From an uncultured Sphaerochaeta sp. (GTDB taxonomy: Bacteria > Spirochaetota > Spirochaetia > Sphaerochaetales > Sphaerochaetaceae), in the NCBI RefSeq assembly GCF_963666015.1, contig NZ_OY762555.1:3100001-3164000 (forward strand): a DNA stretch of 64,000 nucleotides, given 5' to 3'. This document shows, piece by piece, positions 44,622-54,450 of the stretch. The notes below the pieces were generated by a model that was not told where the DNA came from, did no database searches, and worked only from the letters and a program-made list of their open reading frames with translations. The translations under genes were made by a program, and so were the position numbers. The stretch's first letter is position 1. Every line of letters starts with the position of its first letter.

Positions 44622-45995
44622 ATGTCCAAGCTTTGGCAGAAAGATTATTCACTCGATTCCTTGATGGAGGAATTCACCGTCAGCAACGATTACATTCTGG
44701 ACCAGCAATTAGTTATCGCCGATTGCCTGGGTTCAATCGCTCATGCACGAGGATTGCATCATATAGGAATCCTGGATGCAGAGGAACTTGCATCCCTGGA
44801 AGAGGGTTTGAAAAAAATCATTTCCCTTAAAATGGAAGACTCATTTCCCATTACCAAGGAGAACGAAGATTGCCATACGGCTATCGAAGGGTTCCTGACC
44901 GAAGAATATGGGGAAGTAGGGAAGAAAATTCATACTGGTCGGAGTCGGAATGACCAGGTACAGACTGCCCTGAGAATTTGGATGCGTGAATTCACCCTAA
45001 AGCTCTGCAGGGTTACCGGAGATCTCTGTGAGACTCTGCTCTCCTTTGCAGAGAAATATGCAGAAGTTCCGATGCCGGGGCGTACCCATATGCAGATTGC
45101 CATGCCATCTTCCCTTGGCCTCTGGGCAGCAAGCTATGCTGAGGAGCTCTATGATGAGGCACAGCATTTGATGCACCTCTCTTGGTTGTTTGACCAGAGT
45201 CCTCTTGGCTCTGCAGCCAGTTATGGTGTTCCTATACCGTTGGACAGGCAATTTACCGCCGAGCAGATGGGCTTCACACGTGTGCAGAACAATGTCCTGT
45301 ATGCAAACAACAGCAGGGGCAAGTTTGAGGCAATCCTACTCGATGGTTGTGATTATATTGCACTTACCCTGAGCAAGCTTGCCCAGGACTTGATCCTTTT
45401 CACCCTTCCTGAGTTTGGGTATTTCTCCCTTCCCAAGGAGCTCTGTACAGGTTCTTCCATCATGCCACAGAAGAAGAATCCTGATGGCCTTGAGCTTGCA
45501 AGAAGTCGCTCCTCGGTGGTTTCCAGTTGCGCGGCAAGGGTAAAATCGATTATCAGGAGCCTCCCCTCCGGCTACAACCGTGATTTCCAGGATACCAAGG
45601 AACCGCTGCTGGCTGGGACAAAGGCCACATGGCAGTTGGTACAGATTTTCGGCAGGATGATTGATGGACTACAAGTAAATGAGGATGCCTTGATTGCAGG
45701 ATGTACCCCAGAACTGTATGCCACTGATGTAGTCCTCCAGGGAGTGCTTGAAGGAAAGAACTTCCGTGATACCTACAAGGATGTTGGCTTGCATCTTGAG
45801 CAGGTCGCTAAGGCTGATCCCCTGCAGACCATCATGAACAGAAGCAGTGTCGGAACCACGGGTAACCTTGGCTTGGATGAAGACCAGCTCTTCGTTTCCC
45901 TGATGAAAAGCGGGTGTGATGATGTGCTTGCCAGTTTTGAGAAAGCGTATCAGGAGCTTAGTGGACTGGAAGGGGTTGAGACAGTCCTGTACTAG
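44622..45995 (+). CDS. argH: Argininosuccinate lyase
   Basis: A 457-residue member of the fumarase/aspartase superfamily that splits argininosuccinate into arginine and fumarate. The signature GSSIMPQKKNP is at residues 277-287. HTGRSRNDQVQTALRIW and PMPGRTHMQIAMPSS are the other substrate-binding loops. Length is normal. ATGGAGG precedes the ATG. No argG is adjacent. It ends at a strong hairpin terminator. Confidence 0.96.
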   Translation: MSKLWQKDYSLDSLMEEFTVSNDYILDQQLVIADCLGSIAHARGLHHIGILDAEELASLEEGLKKIISLKMEDSFPITKENEDCHTAIEGFLTEEYGEVGKKIHTGRSRNDQVQTALRIWMREFTLKLCRVTGDLCETLLSFAEKYAEVPMPGRTHMQIAMPSSLGLWAASYAEELYDEAQHLMHLSWLFDQSPLGSAASYGVPIPLDRQFTAEQMGFTRVQNNVLYANNSRGKFEAILLDGCDYIALTLSKLAQDLILFTLPEFGYFSLPKELCTGSSIMPQKKNPDGLELARSRSSVVSSCAARVKSIIRSLPSGYNRDFQDTKEPLLAGTKATWQLVQIFGRMIDGLQVNEDALIAGCTPELYATDVVLQGVLEGKNFRDTYKDVGLHLEQVAKADPLQTIMNRSSVGTTGNLGLDEDQLFVSLMKSGCDDVLASFEKAYQELSGLEGVETVLY

Positions 45996-46020
45996 GATAC
46001 CAAAAGAGAGTAATCAAGGA

Positions 46021-46049
46021 AAAAAGGACCTTCAAGGTCCTTTTTTTTT
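46021..46049. terminator. Bidirectional rho-independent terminator between argH and the Na/Pi symporter gene
   Basis: AAGGACCTT / AAGGTCCTT stem with a single-base centre, flanked by A-run on one side and a T9 run on the other. It works in both directions, for argH on plus and the convergent transporter on minus. Confidence 0.9.
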
Positions 46050-46070
46050 AAATGGTTTTCAAAGAAATGT

Positions 46071-47810
46071 TTACAGGCTTGAAACGCTCTTGTCACTGCG
46101 TTTTTGCAGCATCGGAGTATGTTTTACTGCCTGGTGGTAAGCTTCTGCAATATTGGTACAGTAGTCACCAATATGCTCAAGGTGCCTGATCTTCTCAAGA
46201 ATTAAGAGTTCCACGCGCACGTCAGCTTTTCCTCCGCTGAGTCGTTCTTGGACAGTCTCGCTCAGCCGGTTGCGGTAGCTGTTGATCTGTTCTTCATACT
46301 CATTGGCCATCTGCATCTCAGCCTTGGTAAGGGTCTTGTCCATCCGGTCACGGATGTAGTCAAGGAAGTCCTGAACAATCTGCTGGTAAGCCTTGAGGTC
46401 CTTGTCAGTCTCCTCGTCGAATACCCACCCTTGGGCAAACCGTCTCTGGCTGAGCATGGTCAGGTTGAAGCAACTGTCGGTTACCGACTCCAGTTCATCC
46501 ATGACCCTGATAAGGCAGTTGAGGGAAGAGGCATTGGTAGGGGTTTGGGAGTCTTGAAGAAGGTGTACGCAGAAATCCGAAAGTTGTTCCTGCATCTGGT
46601 CGGCATACTCTTCGTCCTTCTTCATTGCTTGGATATCACTCTCCATGTTTGCCGATGGGTTGTTGAACATTCCTCGATAGCGGGTAAGCATATTACAAGC
46701 GAGGTTTGCCATCTTCTTGATTTCATCTCGGATTGCCAGCATGTAGATTTCAGGGCTGTCAATAAAGATGCCACCGATATATTTGAAGTGGTAGGTTCCT
46801 TCGTCATATTCTGCTTTTGCAGGTACAAGGCGTTTGATGAACTTGGCATATTGGTTGACGAAGGGGAAGAAAATGACAGTGTTAATGACATTGAATACCG
46901 TATGGAACATGGCCAAAAAGAGTGGTAGCTGACTACTGAGGGCACTACCGGAGAGGGCGTAGATATTACCGGGAGTAATCCAATTGACAAACGTCAACAG
47001 GGGGTGGAATAGAATCAAGGAGATCAAGCTTCCAAAGACGTTGAAAATGATATGTGCCCATGCAGCACGTTTCGCAGTAGTGCTCGTTCCAATGGAAGCG
47101 AGGTATGCTGTGATGGTTGTTCCAATATTGGAGCCAAGAATCATGGCAGCCGCTGCGGTAACGCCGAGCCAACCATTGTATGCCATGGTAAGGGTCATTG
47201 CCATGGCAGCTGATGAAGACTGAACAACAATGGTAATAACGGTTCCAAGGATGATACAGAGAAGGTTGATCCAGAGCGTATCATTGTTGATTGCAGATAG
47301 GAATGCCAAGGCATCCACATTACCGGTGATGTCCGGTATTGAGTGGCTCATGAAATTCAGGCCAAGGAAAAGAATGCCGAATCCGAGCAAAACGTCTGCG
47401 ATATCACGCTGTTGAGCTTTCTTGCTGAACATCAATGGGCCGGCAAAAGCAATGGAAATAAGTGCCAGAACAGTGATGTCAAGCTTGAAACCCAACAACG
47501 CCACCAACCAACCGGTAAAGGTGGTACCGATGTTGGCACCGAGAATGACTCCGATGGCTTGGGTAAGCCCCATCAGTCCTGCGTTGACAAAGCTTACTAC
47601 CATGACCGTGGTTGCTGAAGAACTCTGAATGATAATGGTAATAAGAATACCGGTAAGGATGGACACCAACCGGTTTTTAGTCATGAGTTTAAGAACTGCT
47701 TTCATCTTGTCACCGGCAGTCTTCTGGAGGCCTTCACTAAGGAGTTTTATTCCAAACAGGAAAAGACCCAAGCTGCCGACAATCTGGAAAAAGATCACAA
47801 TCGTATTCAT
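46071..47810 (-). CDS. Na+/phosphate symporter with PhoU-like C-terminal domain
   Basis: About 579 residues. Two inverted NptA repeats carry the QSSSATTVMVVSFVNAG and VQSSSAAMAMTLTMAYNG motifs that bind sodium and phosphate, among about eight membrane helices. The C-terminal 220 residues are helical and PhoU-like (MANLACNMLTRYRGM, LEHIGDYCTNIAEAY). I start at the methionine beginning the first helix (MNTIVIFFQIVGSLGLFLFG); in-frame ATGs at 47870 and 47900 give 20-30 extra polar residues and none has a clear ribosome site. Divergent from the PRPP synthetase gene. Confidence 0.9.
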   Translation of the reverse strand: MNTIVIFFQIVGSLGLFLFGIKLLSEGLQKTAGDKMKAVLKLMTKNRLVSILTGILITIIIQSSSATTVMVVSFVNAGLMGLTQAIGVILGANIGTTFTGWLVALLGFKLDITVLALISIAFAGPLMFSKKAQQRDIADVLLGFGILFLGLNFMSHSIPDITGNVDALAFLSAINNDTLWINLLCIILGTVITIVVQSSSAAMAMTLTMAYNGWLGVTAAAAMILGSNIGTTITAYLASIGTSTTAKRAAWAHIIFNVFGSLISLILFHPLLTFVNWITPGNIYALSGSALSSQLPLFLAMFHTVFNVINTVIFFPFVNQYAKFIKRLVPAKAEYDEGTYHFKYIGGIFIDSPEIYMLAIRDEIKKMANLACNMLTRYRGMFNNPSANMESDIQAMKKDEEYADQMQEQLSDFCVHLLQDSQTPTNASSLNCLIRVMDELESVTDSCFNLTMLSQRRFAQGWVFDEETDKDLKAYQQIVQDFLDYIRDRMDKTLTKAEMQMANEYEEQINSYRNRLSETVQERLSGGKADVRVELLILEKIRHLEHIGDYCTNIAEAYHQAVKHTPMLQKRSDKSVSSL

Positions 47811-47948
47811 ATCATTGGTACCGTACCAATTTTTTGTCTCGTTGGTAAAGTAGAACCCCTTCGATTGCATGAAAATCGTTTGTTGGCAGTGGTTCTGCAA
47901 TCTTAATAATGGATTGAACTTTCAGCGGTGTTGTTGTATGGTTCAGCC

Positions 47949-49253
47949 ATGAGCATCATCAAACCCCATAAACTTGGGATTATCTCGGGCCCAGGTTCGG
48001 AATATTTTACAGGAAAGGTGGTAAAACACCTCCGGCGTCTCTATCTTGAACGGTATGAAAAACTGTCCAGTGCATTGGCTAAACGCCATGGTATGCGTGA
48101 AGATGAGATTCTCAAGACAGTCACGTTGATGGATGACTTGAATAATAAGCGAATACCAAGAAGCAAATGCCCGACGACGTTCCAATGTCCAGATTTTACT
48201 ATCAAGGTGAAATATACCAAGTTTGCAAATGGGGAAGAGAAGGCTGAGATTCTTGATGCAGTCAGGGGTTTGAGAATCTTCATTGTCTATGATGTTTCCA
48301 ATATGGAACCTGTTAAGGTTGCTGGTTCTGATGAACCGGTCAGTCTTTCGGTCAATGACCATCTTATGTTCCTCTTTACCACCATCAATGCACTCCAACT
48401 TGCAGGAGCTGAGAGTGTTACCTTGGTACTTCCTACTTATCCTTATTCACGGCAACACAAGAAGGGTGCCCGTGAGGCACTCACCGCAGCTATGTTTGGG
48501 CATATGTGTGAGTTGTTGGGAGTTGAGCGTATTATTACCTTGGATATTCATAGCCGAGAGATTGAGAACAGCTTCTCAAAGCTTCATCTTGAAAATCTGC
48601 ATGCTTCTTACCAGGTACTGATTGCGCTTCGCAAGATTATCGATTTCAGTGATCCTGATCTCGTGGTGGTTGCCCCCGATACCGGGGCTATCAGCAGGAA
48701 CAAGTTCTATGCGCAAGCCTTGCATCGCCCATTGGCAATGTTGTACAAGGAACGCGATTACTCGATTGTAAGCCGTGATGCTAAACACTCCAATATCAAG
48801 AGTATCAATCTGCTTGGAGATGTGAAGGGCAAGACTGTGCTTATCGCCGATGATATGCTTGCAACCGGTGGAACCATGATTATCGCAATGCGTGAATTGA
48901 TGAACCTTGGTGCGAAAAAGATCATCTGTATGGTAAGTCTTCCTTTCTTTAATGCAGGAGCTGTAGAAGATTTTGACATGGCCTATAAGGAAGGTATTTT
49001 CTATCGGATCATCGGTACTAATTCCGTATTCCACGGGCGTGACCTACTCGAAAAAGAGTGGTATGTGCAGGCTGATATAACCGAGCTGTTTGCTCGTGTT
49101 ATCAGTCGCCTTCACCATGGTCGTTCTATCAGCCCATTGCTTGACAACCGAAAATTCATCCAGATTCTTATCGATAACACACAAGCTCAGGCTCAAGCCC
49201 AGGCGCAAGAGCCAAAACCGGGAGCTAGCGCTAGTGACCCGGAGAGCAAGTAG
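47949..49253 (+). CDS. prs: Ribose-phosphate pyrophosphokinase, long form
   Basis: Makes PRPP from ribose-5-phosphate and ATP for nucleotide, histidine and tryptophan synthesis. About 434 residues, over 100 longer than the classical enzyme because of an expanded N-terminal domain (PRSKCPTTFQCPDFTIKVK region) and a low-complexity tail. The PRPP loop VLIADDMLATGGTM and the metal/ATP segments RQHKKGAREALTAAM and VVVAPDTGAISRNK are intact. The tail contains a QA repeat from CAGGCT/CAAGCC-type triplet pairs. The start at 47949 is chosen by homology of the SIIKPHKLGIISG opening. Confidence 0.92.
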   Translation: MSIIKPHKLGIISGPGSEYFTGKVVKHLRRLYLERYEKLSSALAKRHGMREDEILKTVTLMDDLNNKRIPRSKCPTTFQCPDFTIKVKYTKFANGEEKAEILDAVRGLRIFIVYDVSNMEPVKVAGSDEPVSLSVNDHLMFLFTTINALQLAGAESVTLVLPTYPYSRQHKKGAREALTAAMFGHMCELLGVERIITLDIHSREIENSFSKLHLENLHASYQVLIALRKIIDFSDPDLVVVAPDTGAISRNKFYAQALHRPLAMLYKERDYSIVSRDAKHSNIKSINLLGDVKGKTVLIADDMLATGGTMIIAMRELMNLGAKKIICMVSLPFFNAGAVEDFDMAYKEGIFYRIIGTNSVFHGRDLLEKEWYVQADITELFARVISRLHHGRSISPLLDNRKFIQILIDNTQAQAQAQAQEPKPGASASDPESK

Positions 49254-49345
49254 ACCTTGTTGTCCGGGTTATTCCTGCCTCCCGCCATCTGATCGTTCAT
49301 CAGGGGGTGAGTTGTACATTCATTCTACCATCTGGAGTTATTATC

Positions 49346-50539
49346 ATGCACATGTCACATAGAATTTCAGCTTTTCAATGTTCACCCATCCGCCGCCTCT
49401 CTCCGTATGCTCGCGATGCCGTGAGCCGAGGAATCAAAGTCTATCATCTGAACATAGGACAACCTGATATCAAGACCCCTCCTCAGGTTATCGAGGCAGT
49501 TCAAAACTATGATCAAAGCATTATTGCCTACGGAAATAGTGAGGGGATGCAAGAACTTCGAGAGGCCCTTCCTGCCTACTATGCAAAGTATGGTCTTCAT
49601 GTGGATGCAGAGGATATTCTCATCACTACCGGTGGGAGTGAAGCTCTTCAGTTTGCATTCATGACGCTCTGTGATCCATATGATGAGATCATCATTCCTG
49701 AACCGTATTATACCAATGTATCCTCCTTTGCCCACTCGGCGATGGTTGACTTGGTGCCTGTTACGAGCAACATGGAGGAGGAGTTCTCCCTCCCCGATAT
49801 CAGTGCTTTCGAGCAGAAAATCTCCAGGAAAACTGGGGCAATCCTGCTGTGTAGCCCCAATAATCCTACTGGACATGTCTATACGAAGGATGAGCTGCTG
49901 CAGCTTCTGAATCTCTGTAAGAAGCATGATATTTTCCTGATTGTCGATGAGGTGTATCGCGAGTTCTGCTATGACGGGAAGACGTTCACCAGTGTCCTTT
50001 CCTTTGATGAGTTCAGTGACCGGGTCATCTGTGTGGACAGTTTCTCAAAACGATACAGCATGTGTGGAGCTCGAATCGGTGCCTTGGTGAGCAAGAACAA
50101 GGAAGTTTTGGAGAATGCTCTCAAGCTTTCCCAGGCTCGCTTGTGCCCTCCTGACATTGAGCAGGTAGCTGCTCTTGCTGCGTTAAGTACTGATGACTCC
50201 TATCTTCGTGAAGTAAAGATTGAGTATGAGAAGAGAAGGGATTTCATTGTTGATGCCTTGCAGAAAATCGACGGAGTGAAAGTGAGCAACCCGAAAGGCG
50301 CTTTCTATCTTGTGGCAGAACTCCCGGTGGATGATGCAGAGTCATTTGCTACATTCATGCTCCGTGATTTCAATTTTAATGGGGAGACAGTCATGGTCGC
50401 CCCTTGTGAGGATTTCTATGTGACCAAAGGGTTGGGACACCGACAGGTAAGAATTGCCTACGTGCTCAACACCGATGACCTTGCAAAAGCAACAGCCTGC
50501 ATTGAAGCAGGCCTTGCTGCTTACCGTGCTCAGATGTGA
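49346..50539 (+). CDS. Pyridoxal-phosphate aminotransferase, class I/II
   Basis: About 397 residues, aspartate-aminotransferase fold. The N-terminal HLNIGQPDIKTPPQV, the cofactor-contacting CSPNNPTGHVY and VDEVYREFCYDG, and the Schiff-base lysine in DSFSKRYSMCGARIG are all present. The final arginine that binds the carboxylate is in HRQVRIAYV. Probably transaminates an amino acid such as aspartate or alanine; the exact one is unclear. It follows prs by about 90 bp on the same strand and could be co-transcribed. Confidence 0.9.
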   Translation: MHMSHRISAFQCSPIRRLSPYARDAVSRGIKVYHLNIGQPDIKTPPQVIEAVQNYDQSIIAYGNSEGMQELREALPAYYAKYGLHVDAEDILITTGGSEALQFAFMTLCDPYDEIIIPEPYYTNVSSFAHSAMVDLVPVTSNMEEEFSLPDISAFEQKISRKTGAILLCSPNNPTGHVYTKDELLQLLNLCKKHDIFLIVDEVYREFCYDGKTFTSVLSFDEFSDRVICVDSFSKRYSMCGARIGALVSKNKEVLENALKLSQARLCPPDIEQVAALAALSTDDSYLREVKIEYEKRRDFIVDALQKIDGVKVSNPKGAFYLVAELPVDDAESFATFMLRDFNFNGETVMVAPCEDFYVTKGLGHRQVRIAYVLNTDDLAKATACIEAGLAAYRAQM

Positions 50540-50540
50540 T

Positions 50541-50960
50541 CTATTCTCCAATGATCTTGATGAGCACATGCTTATCTCTCATGCCATCAAAATCATAGTA
50601 GAAGATTTCTTCCCAAGAGCCAAAGTCGAGTTTTCCTCCTGTAATTGCAATGACCGCCTCTCGTCCCATAATGGACCGCTTGAGGTGGCCATCTGCATTG
50701 TGTTCCTTTTCTGTGTTGTGTTTGTACTGCTCGTAGGGCAGTTCGGGGGCCAACTTTTCTAGCCAGATCTCGAAATCTTCATGCAATCCCGTTTCCACGG
50801 CATTGATGAACACGCTGCTGGTGATGTTCATTGCATTGACCAAGACTAGTCCTTCTCTAATTCCGCACTCATCAACTGCTTCCTGCACAGCATCAGTGAT
50901 ATTGACGAGACCTCGTCGTTTGTTGAGGTGAAACCAGAGTTCCTTTCGATAGGTCATCAT
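50541..50960 (-). CDS. YjbQ family protein (UPF0047)
   Basis: A small 139-residue protein of the YjbQ/UPF0047 family, found in all domains of life. It opens [22 protein letters not shown], and the C-terminal half has the [27 protein letters not shown] segment typical of the family, here with the first residues NAD. A weak thiamin-phosphate synthase activity has been reported for some members, but the physiological role is unclear. AGGAGG before the ATG at 50960 decides the start over an upstream ATG. Confidence 0.88.
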   Translation of the reverse strand: MMTYRKELWFHLNKRRGLVNITDAVQEAVDECGIREGLVLVNAMNITSSVFINAVETGLHEDFEIWLEKLAPELPYEQYKHNTEKEHNADGHLKRSIMGREAVIAITGGKLDFGSWEEIFYYDFDGMRDKHVLIKIIGE

Positions 50961-51037
50961 AGGCGCCTCCTCTTGCATAATTAGTATACCACCATTAGTT
51001 GCAGAGCTGAAGCTTTAAGGGTACACTGCCAGCCATT

Positions 51038-51940
51038 ATGGATGAAACTATCGTTGTGTTGCCGAAGGAGCGGATACTGGGCCATCTTGCGGTGATCAGT
51101 ACCATGACATTCTGGGCTGTTACTTTTGTTTCGACCAAGCTGCTCTTGGTTGCCTTTACTCCTGCCCAAATCCTGATGGTCCGCTCTTTACTTGGGTTGG
51201 TTCTTTTATTTCTCATAAATCCCAGAAGCGTGGGATACTCCTCGCACAAGGACCGGGCACTGGTAGCCGCAGCTGGCACAATGGGAATTTTCCTCTACTA
51301 CTATCTGGAGAATACTGCTCTGGTTTATACCAGTGCGAGCAATGTAGGGGTAATTGTTGCAACTGCACCGTTTTTTACCCTTATGGCAACGCATTTTTTC
51401 TTGAAGGAAGATTCCTTGAAGAAAAACTATTTTCTTGGCTTTGCAATTTCAATGGCAGGAATAATCTTGCTGACAGTCGGGGATGGGACCGCTCTGGATA
51501 TTAACCCTTTTGGAGATTTCCTTGCTTTGGTGGCAATTATGATGTGGGGACTCTATACCGTGCTGACACGTTTGGTTGCACGAAGGGGATACTCGAACCT
51601 TCTTGTGACGAGGGACATGTTTTTCTATGCGCTCATCATTCAGGTTGTGGTGTTGCTGATAGAGGGGAAGCCTTTCGATTTTCAAGCAATGGTGACCGTT
51701 CCCTATCTCTATCATCTGTTGTTTCTTGGTTTTATTGCTTCTGCATTCTGTTTTGTCTCCTGGAATTATGGGCTACGTACCATTGGTGTGGTCAAGAGTT
51801 CCTTTTACCTTTACCTGAGCCCGATTATCACGATCGTGTTTGCTTCCTTGGTACTTGGTGAGACCTTTACATCTATGGATGCAATTGGAACTGCATGTAC
51901 CTTGGCAGGTCTTTTGATAAGTGAATATCGAAGACGATAG
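51038..51940 (+). CDS. DMT-superfamily (EamA) transporter
   Basis: A 300-residue inner-membrane protein with ten predicted helices in two EamA repeats. The first is around VISTMTFWAVTFVSTKLLL and LRQ-free ENTALVYTSASNVGVIVATAPFFT, the second around FLALVAIMMWGLYTVLTRL and FLGFIASAFCFVSWNYGLRTIG. Cargo is unknown; family members export amino acids or metabolites. Monocistronic in the plus direction, before the radical SAM gene by 53 bp. Confidence 0.88.
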   Translation: MDETIVVLPKERILGHLAVISTMTFWAVTFVSTKLLLVAFTPAQILMVRSLLGLVLLFLINPRSVGYSSHKDRALVAAAGTMGIFLYYYLENTALVYTSASNVGVIVATAPFFTLMATHFFLKEDSLKKNYFLGFAISMAGIILLTVGDGTALDINPFGDFLALVAIMMWGLYTVLTRLVARRGYSNLLVTRDMFFYALIIQVVVLLIEGKPFDFQAMVTVPYLYHLLFLGFIASAFCFVSWNYGLRTIGVVKSSFYLYLSPIITIVFASLVLGETFTSMDAIGTACTLAGLLISEYRRR

Positions 51941-51993
51941 ATACTTGCAAAACCACTATACTGATGTTACCCTCTTTCTAGAGGGGACCGGGT

Positions 51994-53166
51994 ATGGATA
52001 CACAAAGCAAGTTGGACATCTTGAGTCGTGACGCCCAGTATGATCTTAGTTGTGCCTGTGGGACAAAGAATCCTGATGAACACCGTAAACGGAACAACAA
52101 AGGTAGTGGATGGCTCTACCCTGCCACAACCGCAAGTGGAGGACCTGGCATTATTCTCAAGACCTTGTTGGGAAACCGGTGTACCAACGACTGTAAGTAT
52201 TGTCCACTCAGAACAGGGCAAGACTTTCGTCCTGTTGCGCTTTCTCCTTCAGAGATGGCTTCCTTCTTTTATGATTTCCAGGCAAAACGGTCGCTTATTG
52301 GGTTGTTCCTTTCCAGTGCTGTTATGGGAGATGCAGGAGGGACAATGGAGATGCTTGTTTCTACTGCAAAAATCTTGAGAAATCGCTACCACTACAAGGG
52401 TTATATCCATTTGAAGGTAATCCCGGGATCCGCCAAGGAGAGTATTAATGAAGCCCTCAAGTATGCAAGTGCCCTTTCTTTGAATATCGAAACACCTGGG
52501 GAACAACATTTTTCCAAGCTTACTGATACCAAAAATTATGTACAAGATATTCTGGAACCTCTCAAGTATATCGCCAGTCAGACAGCTCGAGGTAGCCAAT
52601 ATCAACGAGTACATACCTCCAGTCAGTTCATAGTTGGCGCCAGTAATGAGTTGGATAAGGAAATCTTGTTGTACACAAGTCGTATGTACAAGGAACTCCA
52701 TATGGGGAGACTCTACTTCAGTGCCTACCAACGGGGATTGGGAGACCCAACACTCCCAGGTGAGCAAATTGCCATACCAGCCCAAGAGCAACTGGAACTG
52801 TTCGAGGAGATTCCCATGACTCCTGTACAGGATCAAGGGCTACTGACAAGGGAACACCGTCTCTACCAAGCCGATTGGCTCTTACGGAAATATGGTTTTG
52901 ATTTTCAGGAGTTGTCCTTTGAACAGGAAGGGAATCTCAGCCTCTACGATGACCCTAAGCTTGCTTGGGCAAAAGCCAATATCGATTTTTATCCGCTCTC
53001 AATCAAACGTGCCCCAAAGGAAGCTTTGCTCAGGGTTCCAGGTCTCGGCCCTACCTATGTGAATCGAATCATCGATAGACGTCGAAATACTCCTATATCG
53101 TGCCTCGAGGATCTGCGTCTTCCTTTCTCAACCTTGGAAAAAGCTCGACCATTTATCACCATGTAA
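51994..53166 (+). CDS. Radical SAM protein with helix-hairpin-helix (DNA modification/repair type)
   Basis: A 390-residue protein of the group annotated as putative DNA modification/repair radical SAM. The iron-sulfur motif is C63-x3-C67-x2-C70 (RCTNDCKYCPL). The opening DAQYDLSCACGTKNPDEHRK, with two more cysteines, is diagnostic of the group. Near the C-terminus LLRVPGLGPTYVNRIIDRRR (about residues 347-366) is a helix-hairpin-helix that suggests nucleic-acid binding. In many genomes the next gene is a uracil-DNA-glycosylase-like partner; here the next gene is a transporter. Reaction unknown. Confidence 0.9.
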   Translation: MDTQSKLDILSRDAQYDLSCACGTKNPDEHRKRNNKGSGWLYPATTASGGPGIILKTLLGNRCTNDCKYCPLRTGQDFRPVALSPSEMASFFYDFQAKRSLIGLFLSSAVMGDAGGTMEMLVSTAKILRNRYHYKGYIHLKVIPGSAKESINEALKYASALSLNIETPGEQHFSKLTDTKNYVQDILEPLKYIASQTARGSQYQRVHTSSQFIVGASNELDKEILLYTSRMYKELHMGRLYFSAYQRGLGDPTLPGEQIAIPAQEQLELFEEIPMTPVQDQGLLTREHRLYQADWLLRKYGFDFQELSFEQEGNLSLYDDPKLAWAKANIDFYPLSIKRAPKEALLRVPGLGPTYVNRIIDRRRNTPISCLEDLRLPFSTLEKARPFITM

Positions 53167-53210
53167 AGAAAGGCCTTGTTGTCTCTCCCGCAAATCCCTA
53201 CAATGCATTC

Positions 53211-54371
53211 ATGGTCAGTCTCTATGTATCCTTCTTTTTTGTATTTGGCATCATGGCAGTGGTCAATCCTTACCTGCAAGTGATGATCAGAAACCTTGGG
53301 TACTCACATGATGTTGTGGGGTTTCTTCTTGCTGTTTTTGAAACTGCTGGTATTGTCGGCCCCTTGTTGGTTGCACGTCATGTTGATAAGCATAGATCTG
53401 GCAAGAATACGATACTTCTTTGTACAGTCTTATCTGCCTTGGGTGTGTCGCTGCTGATGTACTCCTCTTCCATTTGGATGACAATGTTTGCATTGATACT
53501 CCTGGCTTTCTTCCTCCGGTCTCTTGTTCCCGTTATTGATAGCTATGCGAATAATCGACTAAATGGTGATGCACAGAAATATTCATTCCTCAGAAGTGGT
53601 GGAACAATTGGGTTTGTGCTGTTTTCATTGTTACTGGCGATAACCCGTAAGCCTGATCTTACCAGCAACAGCAGTATAGGCTTGTATGCCTTAGTGGCAT
53701 TTTCCCTTTTTATGCTGCCGGTATTGGCTTGGAAGAAGGATCCAGAACGAAGGGAGATGCCCCCTGCTACCTCAGATAACGCTGAAGGAAAGTGGTATGA
53801 TCTTGCATTTGTGATTGGCTTGGTGATTATTGGTTTGAACCGATTCAGCATGTCCTCCATTGCCAGCTTCTTTTCGTTGTATCTGGTAGAGGAGCTGAAG
53901 GTTAATGCAATTAGCTTGATGAATGCGATTGCATCGGGTAGTGAGTTTGGTGCCCTTATCCTTGCAGGCTATTTACTACAAAGAAAAAAGGTGCTTCCTG
54001 TCAGCCTGCTGATGATCAGCAGTGGAGCCTTGTTGGTTCGTCTGCTCATCTATGCGTTGGTTCCTACCTTGGGTGGTGCATTGGTAGCTCAGCTCCTTCA
54101 TAGCCTTTGTTATGGGTTCTTCCACCCTGCGGCAATTTTTTTGGTTGCTCGAAGGGTGAGGCGTTCTCACAGAACACTCGGTATGTCTATGTATGTTTCG
54201 CTTGGAATAGGTCTGCCTACAGTACTAGGCTCCAGTCTAGGAGGGCTTGTCCTTGAACAGTTTGGATATCGTGTATTATTCATGGGATATTCCCTGTTTG
54301 CTCTTGCATCGGTTATGGTTGGTCTAGCCAGTTATAAGCTTATGACGGCAAAGTCGCTTGAAACTATATGA
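53211..54371 (+). CDS. MFS transporter
   Basis: About 386 residues with twelve predicted membrane helices. The A-motif-like loop between helices 2 and 3 is LLVARHVDKHRSGKNTIL. It resembles the MFS_1-like/nucleoside-proton symporter group (RSGGTIGFVLFSLLLAI segment). Cargo unknown. The frame is open from 53100 inside the radical SAM gene, but the first methionine with a membrane segment is at 53211; no strong ribosome site is visible, so translation may be coupled to the upstream gene. Confidence 0.85.
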   Translation: MVSLYVSFFFVFGIMAVVNPYLQVMIRNLGYSHDVVGFLLAVFETAGIVGPLLVARHVDKHRSGKNTILLCTVLSALGVSLLMYSSSIWMTMFALILLAFFLRSLVPVIDSYANNRLNGDAQKYSFLRSGGTIGFVLFSLLLAITRKPDLTSNSSIGLYALVAFSLFMLPVLAWKKDPERREMPPATSDNAEGKWYDLAFVIGLVIIGLNRFSMSSIASFFSLYLVEELKVNAISLMNAIASGSEFGALILAGYLLQRKKVLPVSLLMISSGALLVRLLIYALVPTLGGALVAQLLHSLCYGFFHPAAIFLVARRVRRSHRTLGMSMYVSLGIGLPTVLGSSLGGLVLEQFGYRVLFMGYSLFALASVMVGLASYKLMTAKSLETI

Positions 54372-54450
54372 TTTGGTCTTGTGACCGCTAGGGTCGAAGT
54401 TTGAATGAGAGGGAAAGGTGTGATATGCTCTACTACGAGGAGAGGCAACA

